NCBI RefSeq assembly: GCF_000250875.1 | Contig: NZ_JH604910.1 | Coordinates: forward strand, 1 to 5,191 | Source of the DNA: Sutterella parvirubra YIT 11816 | Lineage (GTDB): Bacteria; Pseudomonadota; Gammaproteobacteria; Burkholderiales; Burkholderiaceae_F | Direction of reading: 5' to 3' | Length of the DNA: 5,191 nucleotides | Part shown: in pieces, positions 1-4,820 of the stretch | Numbering within the stretch: position 1 is the first letter of the stretch | Layout of the letters: every line of letters starts with the position of its first letter | Notes under the pieces: generated by a model | The model's database searches: none | The model's input: only the letters and a program-made list of their open reading frames with translations | What the model was told of the DNA's origin: nothing | Position numbers and translations under genes: made by a program

Positions 1-87
1 GAGTGTACCCGTTTGCGAGAAATTCACGGTCTAGCGAAAATCTCTTTCCCGAAAGGCAAAAACTCCTCTTCTCCTGAAACCCGGGAG
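1..87. other. Unassigned flank left of the insertion sequence
   Basis: No supportable gene is visible here. The stretch is less GC-rich than the respiratory genes and contains only a small hairpin (CTTT 44-47 with AAAG 52-55). It ends in CCGGGA at 81-86, just outside the inverted repeat of the insertion sequence. A similar motif in inverse orientation (TCCCGG, 1836-1841) lies just outside the other end, so the true ends of the element could extend a few bases further. No matching target-site duplication could be recognised. Confidence 0.5.
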
Positions 88-109
88 CTGTAACCGTGAG
101 TTGCCGCCC
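88..109 (+). repeat. Left terminal inverted repeat of the insertion sequence
   Basis: Read inward, this 22-base segment matches the reverse complement of 1811-1832 at 19 positions. The shared core contains GTAACC, then TGAGTT, then CCGCCC. The mismatches are one T/C at the second base and two G/C exchanges. The repeat lies 155 bases before the transposase start. The outer limit is uncertain by a few bases. Confidence 0.8.
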
Positions 110-129
110 CAATTTCTTTACTACACATC

Positions 130-163
130 GAAAACCTCCTTTCGTCCGAAGGAGGTTTTCTTC
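130..163 (+). terminator. Strong intrinsic terminator inside the left end of the IS
   Basis: GAAAACCTCCTT (130-141) and AAGGAGGTTTTC (149-160) form a perfect 12-base-pair stem around a 7-base loop. The A-rich base of the stem gives a T-rich 3' side (TTTTCTT) on the plus strand and A's before the stem, so it could work in both directions. It sits between the left inverted repeat and the transposase promoter, where it would stop transcription entering from outside. Such insulation of the transposase from host read-through is known in several insertion sequences. Confidence 0.8.
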
Positions 164-190
164 ACAATCCCCTGTTTCAGCTGAATAGTT

Positions 191-231
191 GGCGACTTTC
201 GCTTGCGCGACGGTCGCCATTATTTTATACT
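191..231 (+). promoter_or_regulatory. Candidate transposase promoter with an overlapping inverted repeat
   Basis: TATACT (226-231) is a good -10 match, one base from consensus. TTGCGC (203-208) could be a weak -35, with 17 bases between them. The predicted transcript would start near 238 and give a leader of only about 26 bases. An inverted repeat, GGCGAC (191-196) and GTCGCC (213-218), straddles the -35 and could be a protein-binding site or, in read-through RNA, a hairpin. No clear Shine-Dalgarno sequence precedes the ATG at 264, so translation is probably weak, as is usual for transposases. Confidence 0.5.
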
Positions 232-263
232 TGTGGTAACGGTAATTTATTCATACTACAGCC

Positions 264-1799
264 ATGCACATCGCCATCAACCACAAGAGCGGAATCCCGT
301 ACGCCTCCCTGATGAACTCAGTCCGGGAGGGCAGTCGGGTTCGCAAAGTGACGGTGGCCTATCTCGGCCGCGTTCTTGATGAGAAGCTCGGGATCTACCA
401 GTCCCGCGAGCGCGGCGTGTTTTCCTACGACTTGGCGACGAACACCTACGGCGCCGCTCCCGAGAGCTTTGTTCCCAACGTCCGGCGCAAGAACGGCCGG
501 GAAGAGCTTTTGGTCGATTACGGTGACGTCTACCTATTCGAGAGCCTGATCAAGAACTACGGGCTGCAGCCGGTATTGGAGGCGGTTCCGTACGGTAACC
601 CGGACTCCTTCCGCGCCCTCCTGCTCTACTACATGCTTCACCGCGAAAGCAATGCGCACGCCGAGTGCTGGTGGTCGGGAAGCTATGCTCGGATCCTGTA
701 TCCCAACGCCAATCTCAGCAGTCAGCGCATCAGCGACATGCTGGAAGCGATCGGCCGGGAGGACAACATGCGCGCCTTCTTCAACGCCTACCTCGAATGG
801 ATCGGGGCCGACGTGCGGGAGGGCTCGAACATCCTGATCGACAGCACCGGTCTGCCGAACGGGATTCGCTTCCCGCTTACGGCCGTCAGCAATCACAACG
901 GCGAAATTTCCGAGGAGGTCCGCCTCATCTACGTGTCGCAGCAGGGAACGCGTCTGCCGATCTACATGCGCTACGTGCCGGGCAATGTCGTCGACACGAC
1001 GACGCTGACGACAACGATCAAAGAGCTCAAAGCCATGGGGGTGAACACCAAGTTCGCCATCCTCGACGCGGGCTACGTGACCAAAGAGGGAATGGCGAGT
1101 CTCTCTGAGGAGAAGATCTCGTTTCTCACCCGTTGTCCGACAAACCGCCGGATCTACAAGCAGTTGATCGAAAAAGAGCTGCCTGATCTCGACCAAACGG
1201 GGAGCCTTGCCCTGGACGAGGAGGGCCGTCTCTTCAACGGCCGCGAGGTCTACGTCAAGTGCGTCGAGGTTGACTACAACGGCATGAAGCTCTACGCGTA
1301 CATCGGCCGGGACAAGGCCATGCAGGAGGAGGAACGCAAGAAGTTTGTGAGACGCCACGTCGGCGAGCGCATCAACGAGGCTGATTTTCGAAGCGGCCTG
1401 AGCGAGCACGGCGTATTCATGCTGTTGGCGACCCGTCGGATTCAGGCCACTCAAATCTTGTCGCACTACTACGTCCGCCAGGACGTAGAGCAAGTATTTG
1501 ATATTGCTAAAAACTATGCCTCTCTGCTTCCGCTCAACGTGGAAAAGGAAGAAACCTTCCGGGGGCACCTGCTGATGACTTTCATCGCTACGGCCATCCT
1601 CCAGAAGCTTCAGAATGACCTTCGCCCGTCACAGTTCTCGATCGACCGCGTTCTCATGCGTATGCGGACGCAGAAGGCGAAGGTTTTCGAGAATGTCGTG
1701 ATTCCCGCTGAGCCCGTAAGGGAGCACAATGAGATCTACAAGCTCCTCGAGGTCAAACCCGTGAAGGAGCATGCCCGAAAAGACGCCGCCCGGATGTAG
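264..1799 (+). CDS. IS1634-family DDE transposase, intact
   Basis: This 511-residue protein would cut and join the ends of its own insertion sequence. It shows an N-terminal region with the VAYLGR segment (31-36) typical of the family, then an RNase H-like DDE core (DDE_Tnp_1 type). The first catalytic aspartate is D193 in LIDSTG, the second is D268 in AILDAGY, and the glutamate is E409. The IS4-superfamily signature Y-x2-R-x3-E-x6-K is exact: Y402, R405, E409, K416. The long insert between the second D and the E (269-408) is normal for IS4-type enzymes. The ATG at 264 begins at the family's expected N-terminus although it lacks a clear ribosome site. Codon use seems less strictly GC-ending than in the neighbouring flavoprotein genes (for example around 1490-1520), consistent with transfer. 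The stop is 11 bases before the right inverted repeat. The family call is firm by motif; the subgroup is less certain. Confidence 0.93.
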   Translation: MHIAINHKSGIPYASLMNSVREGSRVRKVTVAYLGRVLDEKLGIYQSRERGVFSYDLATNTYGAAPESFVPNVRRKNGREELLVDYGDVYLFESLIKNYGLQPVLEAVPYGNPDSFRALLLYYMLHRESNAHAECWWSGSYARILYPNANLSSQRISDMLEAIGREDNMRAFFNAYLEWIGADVREGSNILIDSTGLPNGIRFPLTAVSNHNGEISEEVRLIYVSQQGTRLPIYMRYVPGNVVDTTTLTTTIKELKAMGVNTKFAILDAGYVTKEGMASLSEEKISFLTRCPTNRRIYKQLIEKELPDLDQTGSLALDEEGRLFNGREVYVKCVEVDYNGMKLYAYIGRDKAMQEEERKKFVRRHVGERINEADFRSGLSEHGVFMLLATRRIQATQILSHYYVRQDVEQVFDIAKNYASLLPLNVEKEETFRGHLLMTFIATAILQKLQNDLRPSQFSIDRVLMRMRTQKAKVFENVVIPAEPVREHNEIYKLLEVKPVKEHARKDAARM

Positions 1800-1810
1800 T
1801 AACGAAATCC

Positions 1811-1832
1811 GGGCGGGAACTCAGGGTTACGG
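1811..1832 (-). repeat. Right terminal inverted repeat of the insertion sequence
   Basis: This is the inverse partner of 88-109, matching at 19 of 22 positions. It lies 11 bases after the transposase stop. Just beyond it, TTTTCCCGG (1833-1841) partly mirrors the CCGGGA outside the left end, but with a different spacing, so it was not included in the repeat. Confidence 0.8.
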
Positions 1833-1848
1833 TTTTCCCGGTACCCAA

Positions 1849-1908
1849 GCGCACCGACGCCCCGGGACCGCTGTCGGTCTCGGGGCGTCGGATGTCGGTG
1901 CGCGTTTT
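1849..1908 (+). terminator. Nested long hairpins, probable terminator or 3' end structure
   Basis: Two overlapping stems can form. The inner one pairs 1854-1870 with 1875-1891 (17 pairs including one G-T, loop CTGT). The outer one pairs 1849-1858 with 1894-1903 (10 perfect pairs) and is followed by GTTTT on the plus strand. The stems share bases 1854-1858, so full versions of both cannot coexist. The short T run favours termination of rightward transcripts. For the leftward cytochrome operon ending at 1992 there is no T run after the hairpin, so there it could only act as a 3' barrier against RNA decay. The structure is plain in the sequence; its function is inference. Confidence 0.5.
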
Positions 1909-1909
1909 G

Positions 1910-1925
1910 CCGCCCTTCGGGGCGG
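1910..1925. repeat. Short GC hairpin with TTCG loop
   Basis: CCGCCC (1910-1915) and GGGCGG (1920-1925) pair perfectly around TTCG, a stable tetraloop when transcribed rightward. It lies 67 bases beyond the stop of the cytochrome gene. Neither side has a real T run, so it is more likely a transcript-end stabiliser than a terminator. No gene is visible in the surrounding 1833-1991. Confidence 0.45.
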
Positions 1926-1991
1926 TTCCGGACGGGTCGAAAGGCTCACCAGCACGCCGGCCCACCCTCACCCGTCCGTCAGCTCAGCCGA

Positions 1992-2324
1992 TCACTTCGG
2001 CTGGATCTTGAACTGATGGCAGTCGTTGCACATCAGACGGGGCTCACCGTGCCCGCTGTGGCACTCGACGCAGTTGACGTCGCCCAGATGCGAGCGGTGG
2101 GGATTGGGCTCCATCTTCGCGGTCTGCTGCGCCAGCTGCTCATAGCTGTGGCAGGCCTTGCAGGCGTCCTTCTTCACGACCGCGCCCGGCATCGGAGCGG
2201 TCTTGTGGCAGCTCGCGCACTCGAGCCCCTTGGCGGCGTGGCGGTCGGCCAGGGCCGGCGTGGCGGAGGCGGCGCTCACCATCGCGAGCGTGAGCGCGGC
2301 CGCAGCGAGAATGTTCTTGATCAT
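1992..2324 (-). CDS. Periplasmic tetraheme cytochrome c, electron donor to the flavoprotein
   Basis: This 110-residue protein resembles the tetraheme domain of flavocytochrome c3. A Sec signal peptide (about 1-26: MIKN, a hydrophobic Ala/Leu stretch, then PALA before DRHA) sends it to the periplasm, where c-type hemes are attached. Four CxxCH heme sites are visible: CASCH (36-40), CKACH (55-59), CVECH (85-89) and CNDCH (99-103). Extra histidines at 29, 76, 79 and 92 can give the bis-histidine ligation typical of the family. The frame is open upstream to 2372, but that start would overlap the flavoprotein gene and put a charged extension before the signal peptide. The ATG at 2324 has GGAGA nine bases upstream and is preferred. 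It starts 28 bases after the flavoprotein stop, so the two are co-transcribed. The likely role is to carry electrons from a membrane quinol-oxidising cytochrome to the flavoprotein. Such a membrane partner is not in this window. Confidence 0.9.
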   Translation of the reverse strand: MIKNILAAAALTLAMVSAASATPALADRHAAKGLECASCHKTAPMPGAVVKKDACKACHSYEQLAQQTAKMEPNPHRSHLGDVNCVECHSGHGEPRLMCNDCHQFKIQPK

Positions 2325-2333
2325 CTTCGTATG

Positions 2334-2338
2334 TCTCC
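2334..2338 (-). promoter_or_regulatory. Ribosome binding site that fixes the cytochrome start
   Basis: On the minus strand GGAGA lies nine bases before the ATG at 2324. It falls in the 28-base gap after the flavoprotein stop codon. It supports the shorter reading of the cytochrome, which then begins directly with a normal Sec signal peptide. Confidence 0.65.
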
Positions 2339-2352
2339 AGGTCTCGAATGGG

Positions 2353-3837
2353 TTACTTCGCGCGCTTCGCACGGGCGGCGAGTTCGTTGCCGACGATGCG
2401 GCCGAACACGGTCGCGGCGCCCAACTGCGCGCCGCCGGCGTAGTTGTGGAAGAAGATGCCGCCCGCGGCGTTCCCGGCCGCGTAGAGGCCCGGGATCGAA
2501 CGGCCGTCCATCGACTGGATTTCGCCCTTGACGTTGATGAGGGGGCCGCCGAAGGTGGCCGTCATACCGCCCTGGAAGGGAACCGCGTAGAACGGAGCCT
2601 TCGCGACCGGGTGCGGCTTCTTGTACGTGCAGGGCGGGTTCATTTCGGCGAGCTTCCCGGCCTTCAAGGCGTCGTTGTATTCCTTGACGATCTTCGTGAC
2701 CTTCTCGACGGGGAGACCCACCTGCTTGCAGAGTTCTTCGATGGTGTTCGCCTTCCCGTAGGGGGAATTCAAGCGGTCGAACTTCGGGATCACCTTGTCG
2801 AGAACGGAGCATTCGCTGTCGACGATCACCCAGGCCTGGTTGTCGAGCGTCTTCTGGGCGCACGTGCGGGCCTTGATGACGTAGGTGTTGTTTTCGTCCA
2901 TGAAGCGTTCGCCCGAGGTCGAGACCTGAACGCCGTAGCCCGAATTCAGGACGTCCGCGGGGTTGACGTGGGTCGAACCGATGATCGGGCCGTTGTGCAT
3001 CTGGTCCATGTTGACGCACTTCGCGTAGAGCGGGAGCGTGAGCGAAATGTTTTCGCCCGTCGTCGACTTGGAGCCGCGAAGCACCATGCGGGTCGCCCAA
3101 CCGCCGATGTAGCGGCAGACCATTTCGGGGTTCGCCGAGAAGCCGCCCGTCGCGATGCAGACGCCGCCCTTGGCGGCGAAGTCGAAGACGCCTTCAGGCG
3201 TCGCGGCGCGCACGCCCGTCACGGCGAAGTGTTCGTCGCGAAGGAGTTCGATCGCCTTGTGTTCGTACCGGATCTCGATGCCGCGCTTCGCGCAGGCGGC
3301 GAGCAGCTTCTGGACGAGCTGGGCGCCGCCCGTGATGCCTTCGCCTTCGACGCGGCAGGTGCGGCCCAAACGCGGATAGGGCATCGGACGGATCTTCCCG
3401 AACTTGACGCCGATTTCGCTCTCGAGCCAATCGATCCCGGCCGGGATGTTGTCCGTGTAGCAGCGGTTCAGAGCCTTGTCGCCCATCTGCTTCGAGACGT
3501 CCATCATCATCGCATAGAAGGCGTCGGCCGTGTCTTCGATCCCCTGCTCCTTCTGGTGGCGGGTGCCCCAGCCGCAGACGGAACCAAGCGCGAAGATGGC
3601 GTTCCCGTCCGGGCGGTCCTTCTTTTCGAAGACCGCGACCTTCGCGCCCGCGTCGTGGGCGGTGATGGCGGCGATGAGGCCGGCGGGACCGGCCCCGAGA
3701 ACGATCGCGTCGTACGTGGCGGCGGCGCCCGCGGGGGCGGCCTTGGCGGCGGCCGTGTGCGCGAAGCCCATGCCGGCGGCGCCCGCGGCGCCGATCAGCG
3801 AAGTCTTGAAGAGACCGCGGCGGCTGAGATCCTTCAT
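2353..3837 (-). CDS. Tat-exported FAD-dependent reductase, fumarate reductase/flavocytochrome c flavin subunit family
   Basis: This 494-residue protein probably reduces an organic electron acceptor in the periplasm. The N-terminus has a twin-arginine signal, SRRGLFK (5-11), a hydrophobic stretch and an Ala-rich region to about 40, implying export of a folded, FAD-loaded protein. The FAD-binding fold starts with GAGPAG (48-53) and an acidic strand end at E71; ATGGFSANPEM (229-239) and LYAAGNAAGG (451-460) are further family motifs. GERFMDEN (309-316) places R311 at the position of the proton-donating arginine (R402 in Shewanella Fcc3), and H281 may match the substrate histidine. By hand alignment the second substrate arginine (Fcc3 R544) is replaced by Y466 in FHNYAGG, and the histidine before TFGG (428-430) is also missing, so fumarate is doubtful as substrate. 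There is no heme or FMN domain; the heme part is the next gene. AGGAGA (3845-3850) lies seven bases before the ATG. The family is sure, the substrate unknown. Confidence 0.92.
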   Translation of the reverse strand: MKDLSRRGLFKTSLIGAAGAAGMGFAHTAAAKAAPAGAAATYDAIVLGAGPAGLIAAITAHDAGAKVAVFEKKDRPDGNAIFALGSVCGWGTRHQKEQGIEDTADAFYAMMMDVSKQMGDKALNRCYTDNIPAGIDWLESEIGVKFGKIRPMPYPRLGRTCRVEGEGITGGAQLVQKLLAACAKRGIEIRYEHKAIELLRDEHFAVTGVRAATPEGVFDFAAKGGVCIATGGFSANPEMVCRYIGGWATRMVLRGSKSTTGENISLTLPLYAKCVNMDQMHNGPIIGSTHVNPADVLNSGYGVQVSTSGERFMDENNTYVIKARTCAQKTLDNQAWVIVDSECSVLDKVIPKFDRLNSPYGKANTIEELCKQVGLPVEKVTKIVKEYNDALKAGKLAEMNPPCTYKKPHPVAKAPFYAVPFQGGMTATFGGPLINVKGEIQSMDGRSIPGLYAAGNAAGGIFFHNYAGGAQLGAATVFGRIVGNELAARAKRAK

Positions 3838-3940
3838 CTTTTTCTCTCCTAATCCGTGAAAACGGAGTCGTGCGCTTTGGAAAGCCCCAAAAGCGGAAGG
3901 GAGCGGTCCCGAGCGCAGTTCGTGTTGTTCTTCGTCGCGC

Positions 3941-3960
3941 GGCGTCTTCTCAAGAACGCC
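3941..3960. repeat. Near-palindrome about 105 bases upstream of the leftward flavoprotein
   Basis: GGCGTCTT (3941-3948) pairs with AAG-ACGCC on the other side (3952-3960, one bulged A at 3955) around CTC. It is either a small RNA hairpin in the leader of the leftward operon or an operator near its promoter. The sequence shows the symmetry only; the function is open. Confidence 0.3.
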
Positions 3961-4087
3961 CGTTCCTTCCGCCCGGCCGGTCCGGCTCCGGCGGCACCCG
4001 TCGGGTCCCGTGGGTCTCGGAGCCTCCCGTTCGTCAACCGTGCGGAAGAACGCTTTTGCGACGCTGGGGAGTGTCGCCCGAGGGGAC

Positions 4088-4099
4088 CACTACGTAGTG
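4088..4099. promoter_or_regulatory. Perfect 12-base palindrome, candidate operator
   Basis: CACTACGTAGTG is a perfect palindrome without spacer, about 250 bases upstream of the leftward gene and 720 upstream of the rightward one. Such symmetry in a divergent regulatory region suits a dimeric regulator. No regulator gene is in the window, and palindromes of this length can occur by chance, so the call is tentative. Confidence 0.3.
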
Positions 4100-4187
4100 C
4101 CGGGTGCGGTCAACTCCGGCAGGGAATGAAGGGCGAAGTTTCCGGGGGAGAACCCGGAGGGCTCCGCGCCCTGAAGCCCCCTTCGAG

Positions 4188-4230
4188 CCCCTCTTTCTTC
4201 CCTCCTCCTTTCCACCTTCACCCCTCTTCC
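4188..4230. other. Polypyrimidine tract
   Basis: The plus strand is almost purely C and T for 43 bases, interrupted only by A at 4214 and A at 4220; 4188-4213 has no purine. It sits directly before the 12-base tandem repeat. It was not seen to be an exact mirror repeat, so triplex formation is only a possibility. Confidence 0.5.
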
Positions 4231-4246
4231 GGCACCCTCCAACCCT

Positions 4247-4318
4247 CCCGAAACGCACCCCGAAACGCAGCCCGAAACGCAGCCCGTAACGCCGCCTGAA
4301 GCCCGCCCCGAAGCGCCC
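4247..4318. repeat. Six imperfect tandem copies of a 12-base unit
   Basis: The unit is CCCGAAACGCAG. Copies at 4247, 4259, 4271 and 4283 are close (0-3 differences), and those at 4295 and 4307 are decayed. Because the period is a multiple of three, every frame gives a four-residue repeat, such as RNAA rightward or GLRF leftward. This makes chance open frames look protein-like. It is probably a small non-coding minisatellite formed by slippage, and copy number may vary between strains. Confidence 0.75.
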
Positions 4319-4662
4319 CTCCGAACAACACCCTGACACATCCGCCGACGCCATTCCGGGAAACGATCCGCCCCATTCAGCCTCTTCCCCTGCCGGAGAA
4401 GGCTCCGAAACCCCTCCGCACCCGCAAACGCCGTTACCCATCGAAACACCATCTTTCCTAGCCGCTCTAATCGGAACGACGATTCCGCCCCGTCCCGAAT
4501 CCCTTTCGGAAATCAATGGAAGAAACCCTTAGTCGAAACTCCCTCGTGCTTGGGATCCTCCGCCCCGCAAAGCTTTCGGGCCGAATCCCGAAAAACCCCC
4601 GTGGCCCTCGGGAAACGGGGCCCCGCAGGGCTTCCTCCTTCGGTCGAAAATGAAATCAACGG

Positions 4663-4796
4663 GGCGCCCGTAGTGGGCCTTCGGAAGCCGCCGAATGGGC
4701 GGCCTCCGTTCCCCGAAGGACCGGTCTCGACCAAGGCCGGTCGGGCCCCGCCCGGGCTCGCTTGGAGCGTCGGGCACGCCCTCGGGCGCCTTTTTT
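4663..4796 (+). ncRNA. Candidate structured leader RNA with attenuator-like end
   Basis: GGCGCCCG (4663-4670) and CGGGCGCC (4783-4790) are perfect complements that would close a 128-base domain, directly followed by TTTTTT (4791-4796). Inside, CCTTCGG/CCGAAGG (4678-4684 with 4713-4719) encloses GCCGCC/GGCGGC (4687-4692 with 4698-4703). ACCGG/CCGGT (4720-4724 with 4737-4741) and GCTC/GAGC (4756-4759 with 4765-4768) can form further arms. A competing helix, CGCCCG (4749-4754) with CGGGCG (4783-4788), would break the closing stem. The T run ends 10 bases before the ribosome site of the flavoprotein at 4821, a fitting place for termination control. It matches no riboswitch class that I recognise. 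The DNA is very GC-rich, so chance pairing is a real alternative. Confidence 0.35.
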
Positions 4797-4820
4797 GAAG
4801 AGAAAAGAGGAGGATCATCC

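Larger units (their letters stand above)
88..1832 (+). mobile_element. Insertion sequence, IS1634-like (IS4 superfamily), apparently complete
   Basis: The element is about 1745 bases long and carries a single intact transposase reading rightward. It is bounded by imperfect terminal inverted repeats at 88-109 and 1811-1832. Length, single gene and transposase signature fit the IS1634 family, whose members are commonly 1.5-2 kb and encode transposases of around 500 residues. An intrinsic terminator and then a promoter lie between the left repeat and the gene. No passenger genes are present. IS1634-type elements normally make 5-6 base target duplications; none is evident at the ends chosen here, so the ends may be off by a few bases, the duplication may have decayed, or a rearrangement may have occurred. 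It looks potentially active because neither frame nor catalytic residues are damaged. Confidence 0.82.
3838..4820. other. Divergent intergenic region between two flavoprotein operons, no credible gene
   Basis: About 980 bases separate the two divergent start codons. Open frames exist on both strands, but their translations are low-complexity, rich in R, P, G, S and A, show no domain, overlap one another and lack convincing ribosome sites. I therefore treat the region as non-coding regulatory DNA. It must hold promoters for both operons, but I could not pick any -35/-10 pair with confidence, nor a clear FNR-type site. Besides the entries listed separately, small hairpins occur at 3854-3865 (CCGT/ACGG, just before the leftward ribosome site), 4141-4158 (TCCGGG/CCCGGA), 4472-4487 (CGGAA/TTCCG) and 4574-4593 (TTTCGGG/CCCGAAA), and a palindrome CGGGGCCCCG at 4616-4625. 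Confidence 0.6.

Noticed and set aside
534..1568. Long open frame of 344 codons on the minus strand inside the transposase
   Set aside because: It is antisense to a clear DDE transposase, and its translation is rich in R, H, V, D and L with no domain. It is a shadow of GC-rich codons.
2325..2372. Longer N-terminus for the cytochrome, beginning at 2372
   Set aside because: It would overlap the flavoprotein stop region and add a charged segment before a normal signal peptide; the ATG at 2324 has its own ribosome site.
2158..3852. Open frame of 564 codons on the plus strand opposite the flavoprotein
   Set aside because: It is antisense to the flavoprotein and cytochrome genes, which carry Tat, FAD and heme motifs. 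Its own translation is Arg/Asp/Val/Ala-rich and featureless.
3925..3953. Promoter for the leftward operon using TTGAGA (3953-3948) as -35
   Set aside because: At 17 bases spacing the -10 would read GAACAA, too far from consensus to support.
3856..4299. Open frame of 147 codons on the plus strand in the intergenic gap, ending in RNAA repeats
   Set aside because: It would start with GTG without a ribosome site close to the leftward gene, has no domain, and its repeat end is just the 12-base minisatellite translated.
4247..4318. CRISPR array
   Set aside because: The unit is only 12 bases and the copies are contiguous, with no spacers between them.
4034..4516. Overlapping minus-strand open frames (4034-4516, 4090-4452) rich in Gly and Arg
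   Set aside because: Two frames of the same strand overlap with equally low-complexity translations, and the apparent GLRF or SGCV repeats come from the tandem repeat.
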